From an uncultured Eubacteriales bacterium (GTDB lineage: Bacteria > Bacillota > Clostridia > Lachnospirales > Lachnospiraceae), in NCBI GenBank assembly GCA_900314555.1, contig OMVQ01000054.1:1-43105 (forward strand): a stretch of DNA of 43,105 nucleotides, written 5' to 3'. Positions 16,891 through 25,537 of the stretch are shown one piece after another. Positions within the stretch are counted from its first letter, which is position 1. Every line of letters begins with the position of its first letter. The notes under the pieces are model-generated. The model worked only from the letters and a program-made list of their open reading frames with translations, was not told where the DNA came from and did no database searches. The translations under genes and the position numbers were made by a program.

Positions 16891-17589
16891 TATGATTTTA
16901 TCAACGTATCTGCTTACTTCCCTCTGGCTCATTTTATCTATATCATATTCGGATGTAAGATTATGATATCTTAGAAGTTCCTTTAGGAATTTAATCTGTC
17001 CTTTTGGAGCTTCTTTGTCTTTATAAGGCTTACATACTAACATCTCCGGTTTGAAAATAATTCCCTCTTCCTCATTTTCATATATTTCACACAGCTTTTC
17101 ATATAACTTATGTGTCACAAATGCATCATTTAATGCCCGATGATGGTCTTTATCTTCGATACCATACATAACACATAAGTCTGCTAACCGTTTGCTTACG
17201 CCCTCCGGTATACATTTTCTTGCTATATTAAGTGTATCGATAGTCTCGTAGCCCTTAACATACTCAGTTAATCCCTCTTTATACAATGCATTTACAAGAA
17301 ACGACATATCGAACTTAATGCTGTGTCCAATAATTATGCTGTCACCAACGAACTGCATAAATTCCTGCAAAATCTCTCCTATAAACGGACAATTCTTTAC
17401 CATATCAGATGTGATTCCCGTAATTTCTACAATCCTGTCGCGTATTTCTACATTGGGGTTTACCAGTTTTGAATAAGTTCCCGTCAAAATTCCATTTTCG
17501 ATTTTAACTGCACCTATTTCAATTATTTTGTCTCTTTCAGGCGACAATCCTGTCGTTTCTAAGTCTATTACCACGTATTTGTTAACCAT
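16867..17589 (-). CDS. DnaQ/PolC-type 3'-5' exonuclease
   Basis: 240 residues from ATG 17589 (AGAGG 4-5 nt upstream), overlapping the nth stop by 8 nt. DEDDh exonuclease motifs are intact: DLETTG (Exo I), GHSIKFDMSFL (Exo II) and HRALNDAFVTHKLY (Exo III, catalytic His and Asp). The remaining about 70 C-terminal residues have no clear domain. The family includes DNA polymerase III epsilon and PolC proofreading domains and stand-alone DNA or RNA exonucleases. As a free-standing enzyme beside nth, a DNA-repair role is plausible but not shown. Confidence 0.88.
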   Translation of the reverse strand: MVNKYVVIDLETTGLSPERDKIIEIGAVKIENGILTGTYSKLVNPNVEIRDRIVEITGITSDMVKNCPFIGEILQEFMQFVGDSIIIGHSIKFDMSFLVNALYKEGLTEYVKGYETIDTLNIARKCIPEGVSKRLADLCVMYGIEDKDHHRALNDAFVTHKLYEKLCEIYENEEEGIIFKPEMLVCKPYKDKEAPKGQIKFLKELLRYHNLTSEYDIDKMSQREVSRYVDKIILNYGRMK

Positions 17590-18220
17590 TTTTCCTCTTT
17601 TCCTCACAACAATCTTTTAAGAAACACTCTTCACATTTAGGGTTTCTTGCAGTACATATTGTTCTTCCCAAAGTAATTATATGAATATTATAAAGTATCC
17701 AGTGGTCCTTCGGTAACACCTTCATTAATTCGAACTCTATCTTCTCCGGATCTGTTTCTTTAGTAAGTCCTAATTTCTTAGAAATGCGTTTAACATGCGT
17801 ATCTACAACGATACTTGGTATATTGTAAATATTGCCTCTTATAACATTCGCAGTCTTTCTTCCCACACCTGCAAGTGTTAATAAATCATCAAGTTCAAAT
17901 GGTACTTCCCCACCATACACATCTATTATCCTATTCGCACACGCAATGATATTCTTTGCTTTATTCTTATAAAAGCCTGTTGCATAAATATCTCTTTCTA
18001 ACTCTTTCTGGTCCGCCCTTGCAAATTTCTCAAGTGTATCGTATTTAGCAAACAAATCTTTAGTAACGATATTGACTCTGGCATCGGTACATTGTGCACT
18101 CAATATAGTAGCTATAAGTAACTGCCAGGCATTATCATGATTAAGATAACATCTGTATTCTGTACCATATTCTTCATCTAAAAGTCTCATTATCTCATTT
18201 ACTTTTTTCTTAGATACCAT
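17582..18220 (-). CDS. nth: Endonuclease III (DNA glycosylase/AP lyase)
   Basis: 212 residues from ATG 18220, which has GGGAGG 5-6 nt upstream. Sixteen in-frame upstream codons are rejected. The helix-hairpin-helix LLTLAGVGRKTANV supplies the catalytic lysine, VDTHVKRISKKLGL the catalytic aspartate, and the C-terminal cluster C-x6-C-x2-C-x5-C (CTARNPKCEECFLKDC) binds 4Fe-4S. The enzyme removes oxidised pyrimidines and cleaves the resulting abasic site in base excision repair. It is translationally linked to the downstream exonuclease. Confidence 0.95.
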   Translation of the reverse strand: MVSKKKVNEIMRLLDEEYGTEYRCYLNHDNAWQLLIATILSAQCTDARVNIVTKDLFAKYDTLEKFARADQKELERDIYATGFYKNKAKNIIACANRIIDVYGGEVPFELDDLLTLAGVGRKTANVIRGNIYNIPSIVVDTHVKRISKKLGLTKETDPEKIEFELMKVLPKDHWILYNIHIITLGRTICTARNPKCEECFLKDCCEEKRKNG

Positions 18221-18248
18221 CTTTTCCTCCCTGTAATAAAATGTGCTG

Positions 18249-19940
18249 TTAAATAATTTTGTCCGCAAGATAATTTAGTCTGCACCACAATGTAATCGGA
18301 TCTTTCTCTCTATAATCAAACATAACTACCTGCTCTGTCTGCTCAATAGTTCTATTATCAATCCATTTCCTGATATTAATGTTAAATAGTTCAATATGGA
18401 TATTTTTGCCCTCACTTCTGTATTCATGATAGTAATCTCTTAGTTCTTCCTTATGGTTGTCCCCTGCAAATGCAGGACGGCTCTTAATATTTTCTCTAAG
18501 ATATACATCTAGTTTAAGAAGTTCCTCAAATACCTTATAATCTTCACAAACACTCTTAACATATTCAAGTAGAATCTCATACATCTGAATTCTATTATGC
18601 TTCACTTCATTTAATTTATGAAGTTCATAATATTTTCCAATACCTTCAAACATTTTAAAAGGTGTTTCAAATTGATTCTCAAGCCATGCAAGCGCATTTG
18701 TAAACTGTCTGCTATTATAATATATTTCGACCATATTTTCTATGGTTTTAAGTTCCAATACTCTGTCATAATCAAGCCACTTTGTTGTAAGAACTTCATA
18801 AGGCGGAAGTGTCGTGTATACAAGACCATATTCTTCTGCCTTTCTCTCCATTTTTGCACCACTTAATACCTTTAAGAAACCAAGCTGAAGCTGTTCAGGG
18901 TGCATCGCATATACATCATTAAATGATTTGACAAAGCTGTCATAATCCTCATATGGCAATCCTGCAATCAGGTCAAGATGCTGGTGTATATTCTTAAAGC
19001 TGTTGATTTTCTCAACTACATATCGTAATTTATCCAGATTCATATTTCTGTCGATTTCTTTTATCGTAACCGGATTAGTTGTCTGCACACCGATTTCTAA
19101 CTGGATAAGTCCCGGTCTCATAGTCTTAAATAATGCAAGTTCCTCTTCATCGATAATATCCGCGGATATTTCAAAATGGAAATTCGTAACTCCATTGTCA
19201 TTATCATTAATAAATCTCCATATTTCCATTGCGTGCTTCTTATTACAATTAAACGTCCTGTCCACGAACTTAACCTGTGGAATCTTATGGTCTATAAATA
19301 TTTTTAATTCAGATTTAACCAGATCAAGATTTCTGAATCTCAACTTCTTATCAATAGATGACAGACAATAACTGCACGAATATGGACAACCTCGGCTGCT
19401 CTCATAGTATATGATTTTATTCTTGAATTTATCTAGGTCATCATATGGAAATGGCACATCACTAAGGTCTAATAATTCTTCACAAGGTGTTGCCTTTAGT
19501 TCTTCACCGTCTCTGTATACAACTCCCTTAATATTAGAAAAGTCTTTAGTACCCTCTACATATTCTTTAGTAAGCCTGTTAAAACTTCTCTCACCCTCGC
19601 CTATCATAACACCTTTAACTTCTTTATATTCTTCAAGAAATGATGTGGCTCTGTATGACACCTCAGGTCCTCCAACCCAGATATCACTATTCTTCATTAT
19701 CTTCTTCAAATCTTTTATGATTGCTGTAACATATTCTATATTCCATATATAACACGAAAATGCTACTACATCTGCTTTTCTCTTATAAATGTCCTGTAAT
19801 ATAAATTCCATCTGCTGATTAATCGTATATTCTGCTATCTCAATATTATTATCATATTCTTTAGAATATTTCTTAAGACAGTATACTGCAAGATTAGAAT
19901 GTATATATTTGGCATTAATTGCTACTAATAAAATCTTCAT
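18249..19940 (-). CDS. B12-binding-domain radical SAM protein (DUF4080 type)
   Basis: 563 residues from ATG 19940 with AGAGG 5 nt upstream. Eight extra in-frame codons to 19964 lie inside the intergenic repeat and are rejected. The N-terminal domain (about 1-130) resembles a cobalamin-binding fold (ILLVAINAKYIHSNLAV). The radical SAM core has RGCPYSCSYCLSS with the CxxxCxxC 4Fe-4S triad, then QLEIGVQTTNP and LDLIAGLPYEDYDSF. A C-terminal DUF4080-like region follows. The substrate is unknown. It precedes nth by 28 nt, so it is probably in the same transcript. Confidence 0.88.
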   Translation of the reverse strand: MKILLVAINAKYIHSNLAVYCLKKYSKEYDNNIEIAEYTINQQMEFILQDIYKRKADVVAFSCYIWNIEYVTAIIKDLKKIMKNSDIWVGGPEVSYRATSFLEEYKEVKGVMIGEGERSFNRLTKEYVEGTKDFSNIKGVVYRDGEELKATPCEELLDLSDVPFPYDDLDKFKNKIIYYESSRGCPYSCSYCLSSIDKKLRFRNLDLVKSELKIFIDHKIPQVKFVDRTFNCNKKHAMEIWRFINDNDNGVTNFHFEISADIIDEEELALFKTMRPGLIQLEIGVQTTNPVTIKEIDRNMNLDKLRYVVEKINSFKNIHQHLDLIAGLPYEDYDSFVKSFNDVYAMHPEQLQLGFLKVLSGAKMERKAEEYGLVYTTLPPYEVLTTKWLDYDRVLELKTIENMVEIYYNSRQFTNALAWLENQFETPFKMFEGIGKYYELHKLNEVKHNRIQMYEILLEYVKSVCEDYKVFEELLKLDVYLRENIKSRPAFAGDNHKEELRDYYHEYRSEGKNIHIELFNINIRKWIDNRTIEQTEQVVMFDYREKDPITLWCRLNYLADKII

Positions 19941-19954
19941 TTCTACCTCTTTCT

Positions 19955-20115
19955 CCGCAGGCATTTATGCCGGAGGAATCGCGAGCTGAATATCCAATTC
20001 AGCTCTGCGATAATGGATATTTGTTGTGCCTGCACTACAAATATCTGTGTGAAAAATAATCGCATCGGCATTATTTTTCACACTAACCTCATTTCTGAGC
20101 AAGTCATTGCAATGG
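19955..20115 (-). repeat. Intergenic hairpin element, class 2, upstream of radical SAM gene
   Basis: Read on the minus strand: a class 1 tail (GCTCAGAAATGAGG), hairpin 1 (20047-20083; 14-bp perfect stem GTGTGAAAAATAAT), hairpin 2 (20016-20045; GATATTTGT stem), hairpin 3 (19978-20011; ATCGC outer and GAGCTGAAT inner stem) and hairpin 4 (19960-19971; GGCAT-tt-ATGCC). Plus-strand TGCCTGC in the hairpin 2 loop (20027-20033) matches GCAGGCA at 19957-19963 as a 7-bp complement. The element ends beside the ribosome binding site of the radical SAM gene. Confidence 0.8.
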
Positions 20116-20137
20116 CATTATGCCCCACGCTATCACA

Positions 20138-20161
20138 AAGAGCCGCTTACAAGCGGCTCTT
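20138..20161 (-). terminator. Terminator after chemotaxis receptor gene
   Basis: An 11-bp inverted repeat, AAGAGCCGCTT / AAGCGGCTCTT (20138-20148 and 20151-20161), lies about 50 nt past the receptor stop. It is GC-rich in the core and ends in CTCTTTG on the minus strand. Confidence 0.7.
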
Positions 20162-20210
20162 CCACATAAATATTTAATTTTCTTATTATTCTTATATAAT
20201 CTTTCGTCAA

Positions 20211-22286
20211 CTAAACGATGAATTTCTTCATTGTCTCCTCTAACTTAAGTGAAACTTCTTTAAGTCTTTCAGCCTCTTCACGAACATATCCTGTATTAAG
20301 CGATACCTGTTCAGCATTTACTGCTACTTCTGTTGTTCCCTTAGCACCGTCTACTGTTGCATCTTTAAGGTCACTGAATGATTTAACAACTATTGATATC
20401 TCATTAGAAATATTTTCTGCAACATGTCCGAATTCTTCAAGAATATCTTTCATATTCTGTGCATCATCATTGTACTGTTCGCTTGTATCAATAAGTTTTC
20501 TGTTAGTATCCTTAACATGATGTTCAATAAAGCCTAATACATCAATCGCATTGTTACATAAATTATCAACTGCATCAGTTACGTTCAATGTAATATTCTG
20601 AATCTGGATAGCTGTCTCTTCACAGTTCTCAGCAAGTTTACGAATCTCATCTGCAACTACTGCAAAGCCTTTACCTGACTCACCTGCTCTTGCAGCTTCG
20701 ATAGAAGCATTAAGTGAAAGTAATGATGTCTGGTCTGCAATATTAAGAATTGCATTTGTTAACTGGTTGATCTCTTCAACCTGTTTAGAATCTTCAATTG
20801 CTGCCTTTAACTTCTTCTCTGTTTCCTTAGTTATCTCTTCTGTCTCTTCGAATGATTTAGCTGCTTCTTCTTTAAGCATATTAGCTCTTTCACTAATTCC
20901 CTCAACAGCTTCCATTCCTTCAACATTCTTAGAATTCATCTTATCAATATGATAAACCATATTATTAGATGATGTACTTAAGTTCTCAGCAGTTGCTGCT
21001 GTCTCCTCCATACTTGCTGCCAATTCTTCTGATATAGCTGAAATATTTGCCACCTGGTCTACAAGGTTACCGATTACATTTTCAAGTCTTGCAACCGCTT
21101 CTGTAATGTCATCTCCACTGTCTGTAACTAATCCTACAGTTTCTTTCATACTATCTTCCACAGCATCTAAAGCCTTGGCAAGTCTTCCTGTCTCATTCTT
21201 ATTCTTAAGATATGGCTTATATTTATTACCTGTAAAGTTACCACTCTTCATAAGGTCAAGGTCTTCAGCCACTTTCTTAATTGGTTTAGATATCTTCATA
21301 CCTATAAGTATCGCTATTATTATAGCTATAACTGATATAATTACACCAATTACAATGGCAATTACGATAACTGTCTTAGTACTTGCATTAACTTCCTTAA
21401 CCGGTGCCTCCATTAATACGGTATATCCGTTGTTCATCTTTGCAAATGCTACATATGATTTAACACCTTTTCTGGTAGTTAATTCTTCAATTCCTGAATC
21501 TTTCTTATTAAGTGCATCTATAATCTTTGTATACTTAACAGTTTTAAGTGTCTCATTAACATTGTATACACTATCAACCGCAAAACACTGGTCGATGTCT
21601 ACAAGGCTCGCATGACCTGTGTCATAGAATTTAACGTCACCAACTAAATCTGAGAATTTATCAAATGAAATGCTAAGTCCTATCATTGCAAATACAACAT
21701 CCTCATCTTTAGCATCATCATACATAAATACAGGATAGCCATATGTCATTACATTCTTCTGTAAATCCTGGTCATAATATGATTTTAACCATCTTGGTTC
21801 TCCCGCATCTTCTGCCTGTCTGTACCACTGGAATGCAGGCTGCTTACTAAACCATGTAACATACCATTCTTCAGGATTATATGTCTGCTTCTCATCTCCA
21901 TGATACCACGAACCAATCATAGTCTTAACCTTGTCAGGTCCCATATATACACAAAGACTTAAGATGTTCTCATCACTTGTACTTACCTGTTTAACATATG
22001 AATCAATTCCATCTACATAATCCTGTAAATACTTTGTATCACCTAATTTGTCAAAATCACCTGTTGCCTGTATGTAATCACCAATGCCCTTTGCAATACT
22101 TTCATACTTCTCAAATTCTGTATTCATCTGATTCGCATATTGTAAAGACATCGCCTCTAACTTGCCCGTTGCCTCTTCTTTTATAATATCAGTTGACTTA
22201 TAAACCATAACAGAGCCAACGATTGTTGTAGCAGCAATAACACAAGCAGTAATTGCCGCAACTATACTTGCACCTATCTTTCTCAT
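20211..22286 (-). CDS. Methyl-accepting chemotaxis protein
   Basis: 691 residues from ATG 22286 (GGAGG 6 nt upstream; 13 upstream codons rejected). Transmembrane helix 1 (about 6-27), a large extracellular sensor of Cache type (about 30-300) with the [20 protein letters not shown] region, and helix 2 (about 310-335) precede a HAMP domain. The cytoplasmic signalling domain has the conserved tip [17 protein letters not shown] and flanking methylation helices. It transmits ligand occupancy to CheA/CheW, which implies a chemotactic, probably flagellated, organism. No other chemotaxis genes are nearby. The ligand is not predictable, though Cache sensors often bind amino acids or organic acids. Confidence 0.94.
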   Translation of the reverse strand: MRKIGASIVAAITACVIAATTIVGSVMVYKSTDIIKEEATGKLEAMSLQYANQMNTEFEKYESIAKGIGDYIQATGDFDKLGDTKYLQDYVDGIDSYVKQVSTSDENILSLCVYMGPDKVKTMIGSWYHGDEKQTYNPEEWYVTWFSKQPAFQWYRQAEDAGEPRWLKSYYDQDLQKNVMTYGYPVFMYDDAKDEDVVFAMIGLSISFDKFSDLVGDVKFYDTGHASLVDIDQCFAVDSVYNVNETLKTVKYTKIIDALNKKDSGIEELTTRKGVKSYVAFAKMNNGYTVLMEAPVKEVNASTKTVIVIAIVIGVIISVIAIIIAILIGMKISKPIKKVAEDLDLMKSGNFTGNKYKPYLKNKNETGRLAKALDAVEDSMKETVGLVTDSGDDITEAVARLENVIGNLVDQVANISAISEELAASMEETAATAENLSTSSNNMVYHIDKMNSKNVEGMEAVEGISERANMLKEEAAKSFEETEEITKETEKKLKAAIEDSKQVEEINQLTNAILNIADQTSLLSLNASIEAARAGESGKGFAVVADEIRKLAENCEETAIQIQNITLNVTDAVDNLCNNAIDVLGFIEHHVKDTNRKLIDTSEQYNDDAQNMKDILEEFGHVAENISNEISIVVKSFSDLKDATVDGAKGTTEVAVNAEQVSLNTGYVREEAERLKEVSLKLEETMKKFIV

Positions 22287-22333
22287 TCGTGCCTCCATTC
22301 TGCATATAAAATGCCACGTAATCACTTGTTAAT

Positions 22334-22362
22334 ATTGTATAACATTCATTCAATATTTGCAA
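22334..22362 (-). promoter_or_regulatory. Candidate sigma-A promoter of chemotaxis receptor gene
   Basis: On the minus strand TTGCAA (22362-22357), a 17-nt spacer and TACAAT (22339-22334) precede the receptor start by about 50 nt. I saw no convincing sigma-D (TAAA-N15-GCCGATAA) match. The rest of the 320-bp gap (22287-22607) holds a weak GAAACAAAT...TTTGTTTG inverted repeat near 22400 and the terminator of the next gene. Confidence 0.5.
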
Positions 22363-22531
22363 TTTATTTTTCACAAAATTACTAACAAATTACAGACTCA
22401 GAACCGAAACAAATATCTTTTGTTTGTATTCGTAAAATAGACAATAAAACCAAGTTGCCCGTCTATAACATATACTCTCATATTCCTTTATCGGTTATGA
22501 GTAAATGCCGCCCTCTGCATAGTAAAAAATA

Positions 22532-22575
22532 AGCATAAGAAAAATAACTCAAATCTTTCTTATGCCTATTTTTGC
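22532..22575 (-). terminator. Intrinsic terminator of the LTA-synthase-like gene
   Basis: A GCATAAGAAA...TTTCTTATGC stem (22533-22542 and 22556-22565). On the minus strand it is followed by TTATTTTTTAC, giving a good U tract. Confidence 0.75.
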
Positions 22576-22607
22576 TGTAATTTCAGCTTTTTATACTACA
22601 TACTCAC

Positions 22608-24644
22608 TTATTTATTAATTTCTTTCATCATTTCTTCGAACTTCTCATAATGTTCTTTATCTGCGAAATAGTCCTGATAGAATAACTGGTCACAATATTT
22701 AATCTTCTCAACTAATTTAGCTGATTCACTTTCGAAATACTTCATATATTTACTGTCTACGGATGGGGCTTTATAAAGAATACTGTTCATACTTCTGCCT
22801 ACGATACCCTCGCCGATGAATGTTCCATATGCTCTTGAATAAAGTATTGATTCCTTATCAGTAAATACTGAATTGCCATAATACATATTTGTATAATATC
22901 TTATTCCCAGCAAATCTAATAATGTAGGAACAATGTCTGATGTACAAGTGAATTTATCTACAACCTGATGTCCTAAATCACTGTCGTGTATCATAAATGG
23001 TACTTTATACAGATTAGTGAAATAATTATCTGTATCGTATCCCTCTATGTCTTTTACGTAATTGCTCAACTGCTGATAATAACTGTTATGGTCGCCGAAC
23101 AGAACTATTGTTGTATTATCTAATAATCCTTTTTTCTCTAAGTCATTCATCATAACACCTAATGCATCATCGAATTCCATTACGGCAGTTACATAATTGA
23201 CAAGAGTTTCTGACATTTCCTCTTCTTCATTTTTCTTCTTATATACTTCATATAATTTCTTTCTGTGTTCTGCAAGGTTTTCTCTCTCATAATATACGCC
23301 ATGCATTGTAATTGAAGTTATATAAGTATAGAAACGTTTATCAGTAGGGAACATCAAGTCTTTGCAGGTATTTATCATCTCTGAATCAAGGTTTCTTTCA
23401 CCATTATTCATATAATCATGCATTGTTATGCTTTTTTCTTTACCTGATTTAACAAGTTCATCCGAAATATCATACATATCATAAGAATCTGTAAGACTCT
23501 CAAAACCAAATATTTTATGTGTTTTCTCTCTGTTATAGAAAGATTTGAAACCATCGTGAAATGAACGTGTCTGTATCTCTCCATTAGTTTCTGTCTTTAA
23601 AATATTTGGTACCGTATATGGTAATGTATTATATTCATAATCATAATCAACATATTTATCTGTAGGATAACTTCCTAAAATACTGAATGTTTCAGATATA
23701 TCCGTCTTTTCACGCGAATGAAAATTATTCATAATTACGCTTTCATTATAGAATTTCGTAAGGTTCGGGAACAGATACTCTAATTCTTCATCTGTAAGTC
23801 CTAAGCCATTCGGATATTCCTCGCTATTTCTAAACGAGAACCATTCAAATGATTCAACTAATACTACTACTACATTTTTATCTTTAGATATGCCAAAATT
23901 CTCTGTAGGTTCTGAAGCATTATCATAAATAAATGATTCTATTTTCTTAGAACTCATTTTATCTGTCTCTGTAAACAACATACCTTTTGCAAATTCATTT
24001 ACAAGGTTACCGATAATTCCGTAATTAGAATAATTACTTGACTGTCTGTTCTTAAGTAACTTCTCATATTTATCAACTTTTTCCGAATTATCTGCATAGA
24101 GACTTAATGAAGAAATTATTATCCCGATAATAAGTACTGCTATATAAGCTCTCTTTTCTTTCTTGCCATATTCTATTTTCTTTCTACGTCTTACCGAACG
24201 CATTGCAAATATTACGAAGAATATGCAGAAGAACATAGCTGCATAGAATGCCAGGAAATTCATCGGAATACTCTCAAGAATACCAAATGCATCATTTCTA
24301 AGATTAAGCATTCCAAAATCAAAATACTGTCCTGTCATATCGTATACAACTGCAAATGCCAAATCAAGCACAGCCTGTAATACCAGGAATATGGAACAGA
24401 ATATAAAACGTGCTTTGTTACTTCTTATAACTAATGCAATCCCACAAATCAATACAAGGAATCCAAGTTCAATAAACGGACTTCTGATTATCGGATTACC
24501 CTCAACTGCTAATACAGAAATCATCTCTATGAAAATTGCACACAAAAAGTAGACAACCACTATTTTATTAATATCTAACCATTTCTTTATATTATTAATT
24601 GCCGCATTTTTATCATTATTTTTATTGGTTATTTCTTTTTCCAT
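22608..24644 (-). CDS. LTA-synthase-family sulfatase (phosphoglycerol transferase)
   Basis: 678 residues: four to five N-terminal transmembrane helices (about 28-185) and an extracellular sulfatase-fold domain (about 250-640). Metal and catalytic positions look present: E264 in LVESFEWF, the nucleophile threonine T314 in REKTDISETF, and GDHNSYY late in the domain. Relatives (LtaS, MdoB) transfer glycerol-phosphate from phosphatidylglycerol onto lipid anchors or surface glycans. The exact acceptor is unknown. It lies 16 nt after a membrane-protein gene and is probably co-transcribed with it. Confidence 0.88.
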   Translation of the reverse strand: MEKEITNKNNDKNAAINNIKKWLDINKIVVVYFLCAIFIEMISVLAVEGNPIIRSPFIELGFLVLICGIALVIRSNKARFIFCSIFLVLQAVLDLAFAVVYDMTGQYFDFGMLNLRNDAFGILESIPMNFLAFYAAMFFCIFFVIFAMRSVRRRKKIEYGKKEKRAYIAVLIIGIIISSLSLYADNSEKVDKYEKLLKNRQSSNYSNYGIIGNLVNEFAKGMLFTETDKMSSKKIESFIYDNASEPTENFGISKDKNVVVVLVESFEWFSFRNSEEYPNGLGLTDEELEYLFPNLTKFYNESVIMNNFHSREKTDISETFSILGSYPTDKYVDYDYEYNTLPYTVPNILKTETNGEIQTRSFHDGFKSFYNREKTHKIFGFESLTDSYDMYDISDELVKSGKEKSITMHDYMNNGERNLDSEMINTCKDLMFPTDKRFYTYITSITMHGVYYERENLAEHRKKLYEVYKKKNEEEEMSETLVNYVTAVMEFDDALGVMMNDLEKKGLLDNTTIVLFGDHNSYYQQLSNYVKDIEGYDTDNYFTNLYKVPFMIHDSDLGHQVVDKFTCTSDIVPTLLDLLGIRYYTNMYYGNSVFTDKESILYSRAYGTFIGEGIVGRSMNSILYKAPSVDSKYMKYFESESAKLVEKIKYCDQLFYQDYFADKEHYEKFEEMMKEINK

Positions 24645-24660
24645 AATGACCTACTCTTTC

Positions 24661-25446
24661 TTAAAATAAATATATAAACATAATAAGTAAATATGATTTA
24701 AGCATACTTCTGTCTGTCAAAATGTATATCCAGCCATATACGACATTAAGTACGAAATAAGTAATACCAAGATTATTACTTCCTACTATCAGGTCATATA
24801 CACCTAATGTAAGCATAAGCACAATTCCCGCATAGATATTGATACTTCTGCCTTTGCCTCTGATATCTTCTACAAATTCCTGTGCAGCTTTTATCATGAT
24901 TACTATCCAGACACATTTAACAATGTTTCTTAAAAAGATACCTGCATTATTAGTCAATTCATAACCATTAAATTTCTCGCCCAAATCATAAAAAGGTTTC
25001 ACCTGAAAATCTATCTGGGCACTTATCACAACTATGCACGCAACCATTACTGCTGCAATGATAAATATACGTTTAACCGGAAGTTCCTGCCCTTTGGTCT
25101 CTTTGTTGGAAATAATGCTTATACCTAATTTTCTCTTAGATATTGTACACATTATGACAATCTCAATTATCCACAATATACATGTAAGTAATGATTCGAA
25201 AAAAGGTCTCATCGCACCATATCCGGCGAAATCTAACATTGGTACAAATGGTTTAACCGCATATTTAGAAAATATAATCGCCAGAAATGAAATTATATAT
25301 ATAACTGCATTATATTTTCTTATATTTTTCTCGCCTTTCTGTGTGCCGCTTTTTATAATACTTTCCACAATTTTCTCCATTCTTAAGACACTTAATATTG
25401 TCTCACATTTCTTTGTACATATAATCAGGATGTTTATATCACCCAA
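24661..25446 (-). CDS. Polytopic membrane protein of unknown function
   Basis: 261 residues with roughly six or seven hydrophobic segments and no recognised motif. I accept the TTG start at 25446 because AGGAG lies 6 nt upstream; internal ATG 25380 lacks a ribosome binding site. It sits directly before the LTA-synthase-like gene and may act with it in surface-polymer export or assembly, on context only. Its ribosome binding site lies within a long inverted repeat that fills the gap to leuS, so its translation may be controlled. Confidence 0.65.
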   Translation of the reverse strand: MGDINILIICTKKCETILSVLRMEKIVESIIKSGTQKGEKNIRKYNAVIYIISFLAIIFSKYAVKPFVPMLDFAGYGAMRPFFESLLTCILWIIEIVIMCTISKRKLGISIISNKETKGQELPVKRIFIIAAVMVACIVVISAQIDFQVKPFYDLGEKFNGYELTNNAGIFLRNIVKCVWIVIMIKAAQEFVEDIRGKGRSINIYAGIVLMLTLGVYDLIVGSNNLGITYFVLNVVYGWIYILTDRSMLKSYLLIMFIYLF

Positions 25447-25524
25447 AATGCACTCCTATTTGCCGGTATGTAAAGTCTTGAATATCTTGAATACAAGGTC
25501 TGACACCGGAAATACAAGTGCATT
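25447..25524 (-). promoter_or_regulatory. Long inverted repeat covering the ribosome binding site
   Basis: AAATGCAC..TATTT.CCGGT arms at 25447-25467 and 25505-25524 pair almost completely (about 18 pairs, one 2-nt mismatch, one bulge), with a 37-nt inner region. On the minus strand the 3' arm includes the AGGAG of the next gene and ends at its TTG start. The 5' arm begins 13 nt after the leuS stop. It could be a translational switch or a leuS terminator without a U tract. Confidence 0.6.
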
Positions 25525-25537
25525 TCTTTAAGTTATA

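Noticed and set aside
22390..22440. Weak GAAACAAAT/TTTGTTTG inverted repeat as an eighth element copy
   Set aside because: It resembles part of hairpin 2 but lacks the loop, hairpin 1, hairpin 3 and tail; the similarity could be chance in AT-rich DNA.
22440..22520. Sigma-D flagellar promoter for the chemotaxis receptor
   Set aside because: An ACCGATAA-like box exists on the minus strand but no TAAA lies at the required distance, while a good sigma-A-like promoter is nearer the gene.
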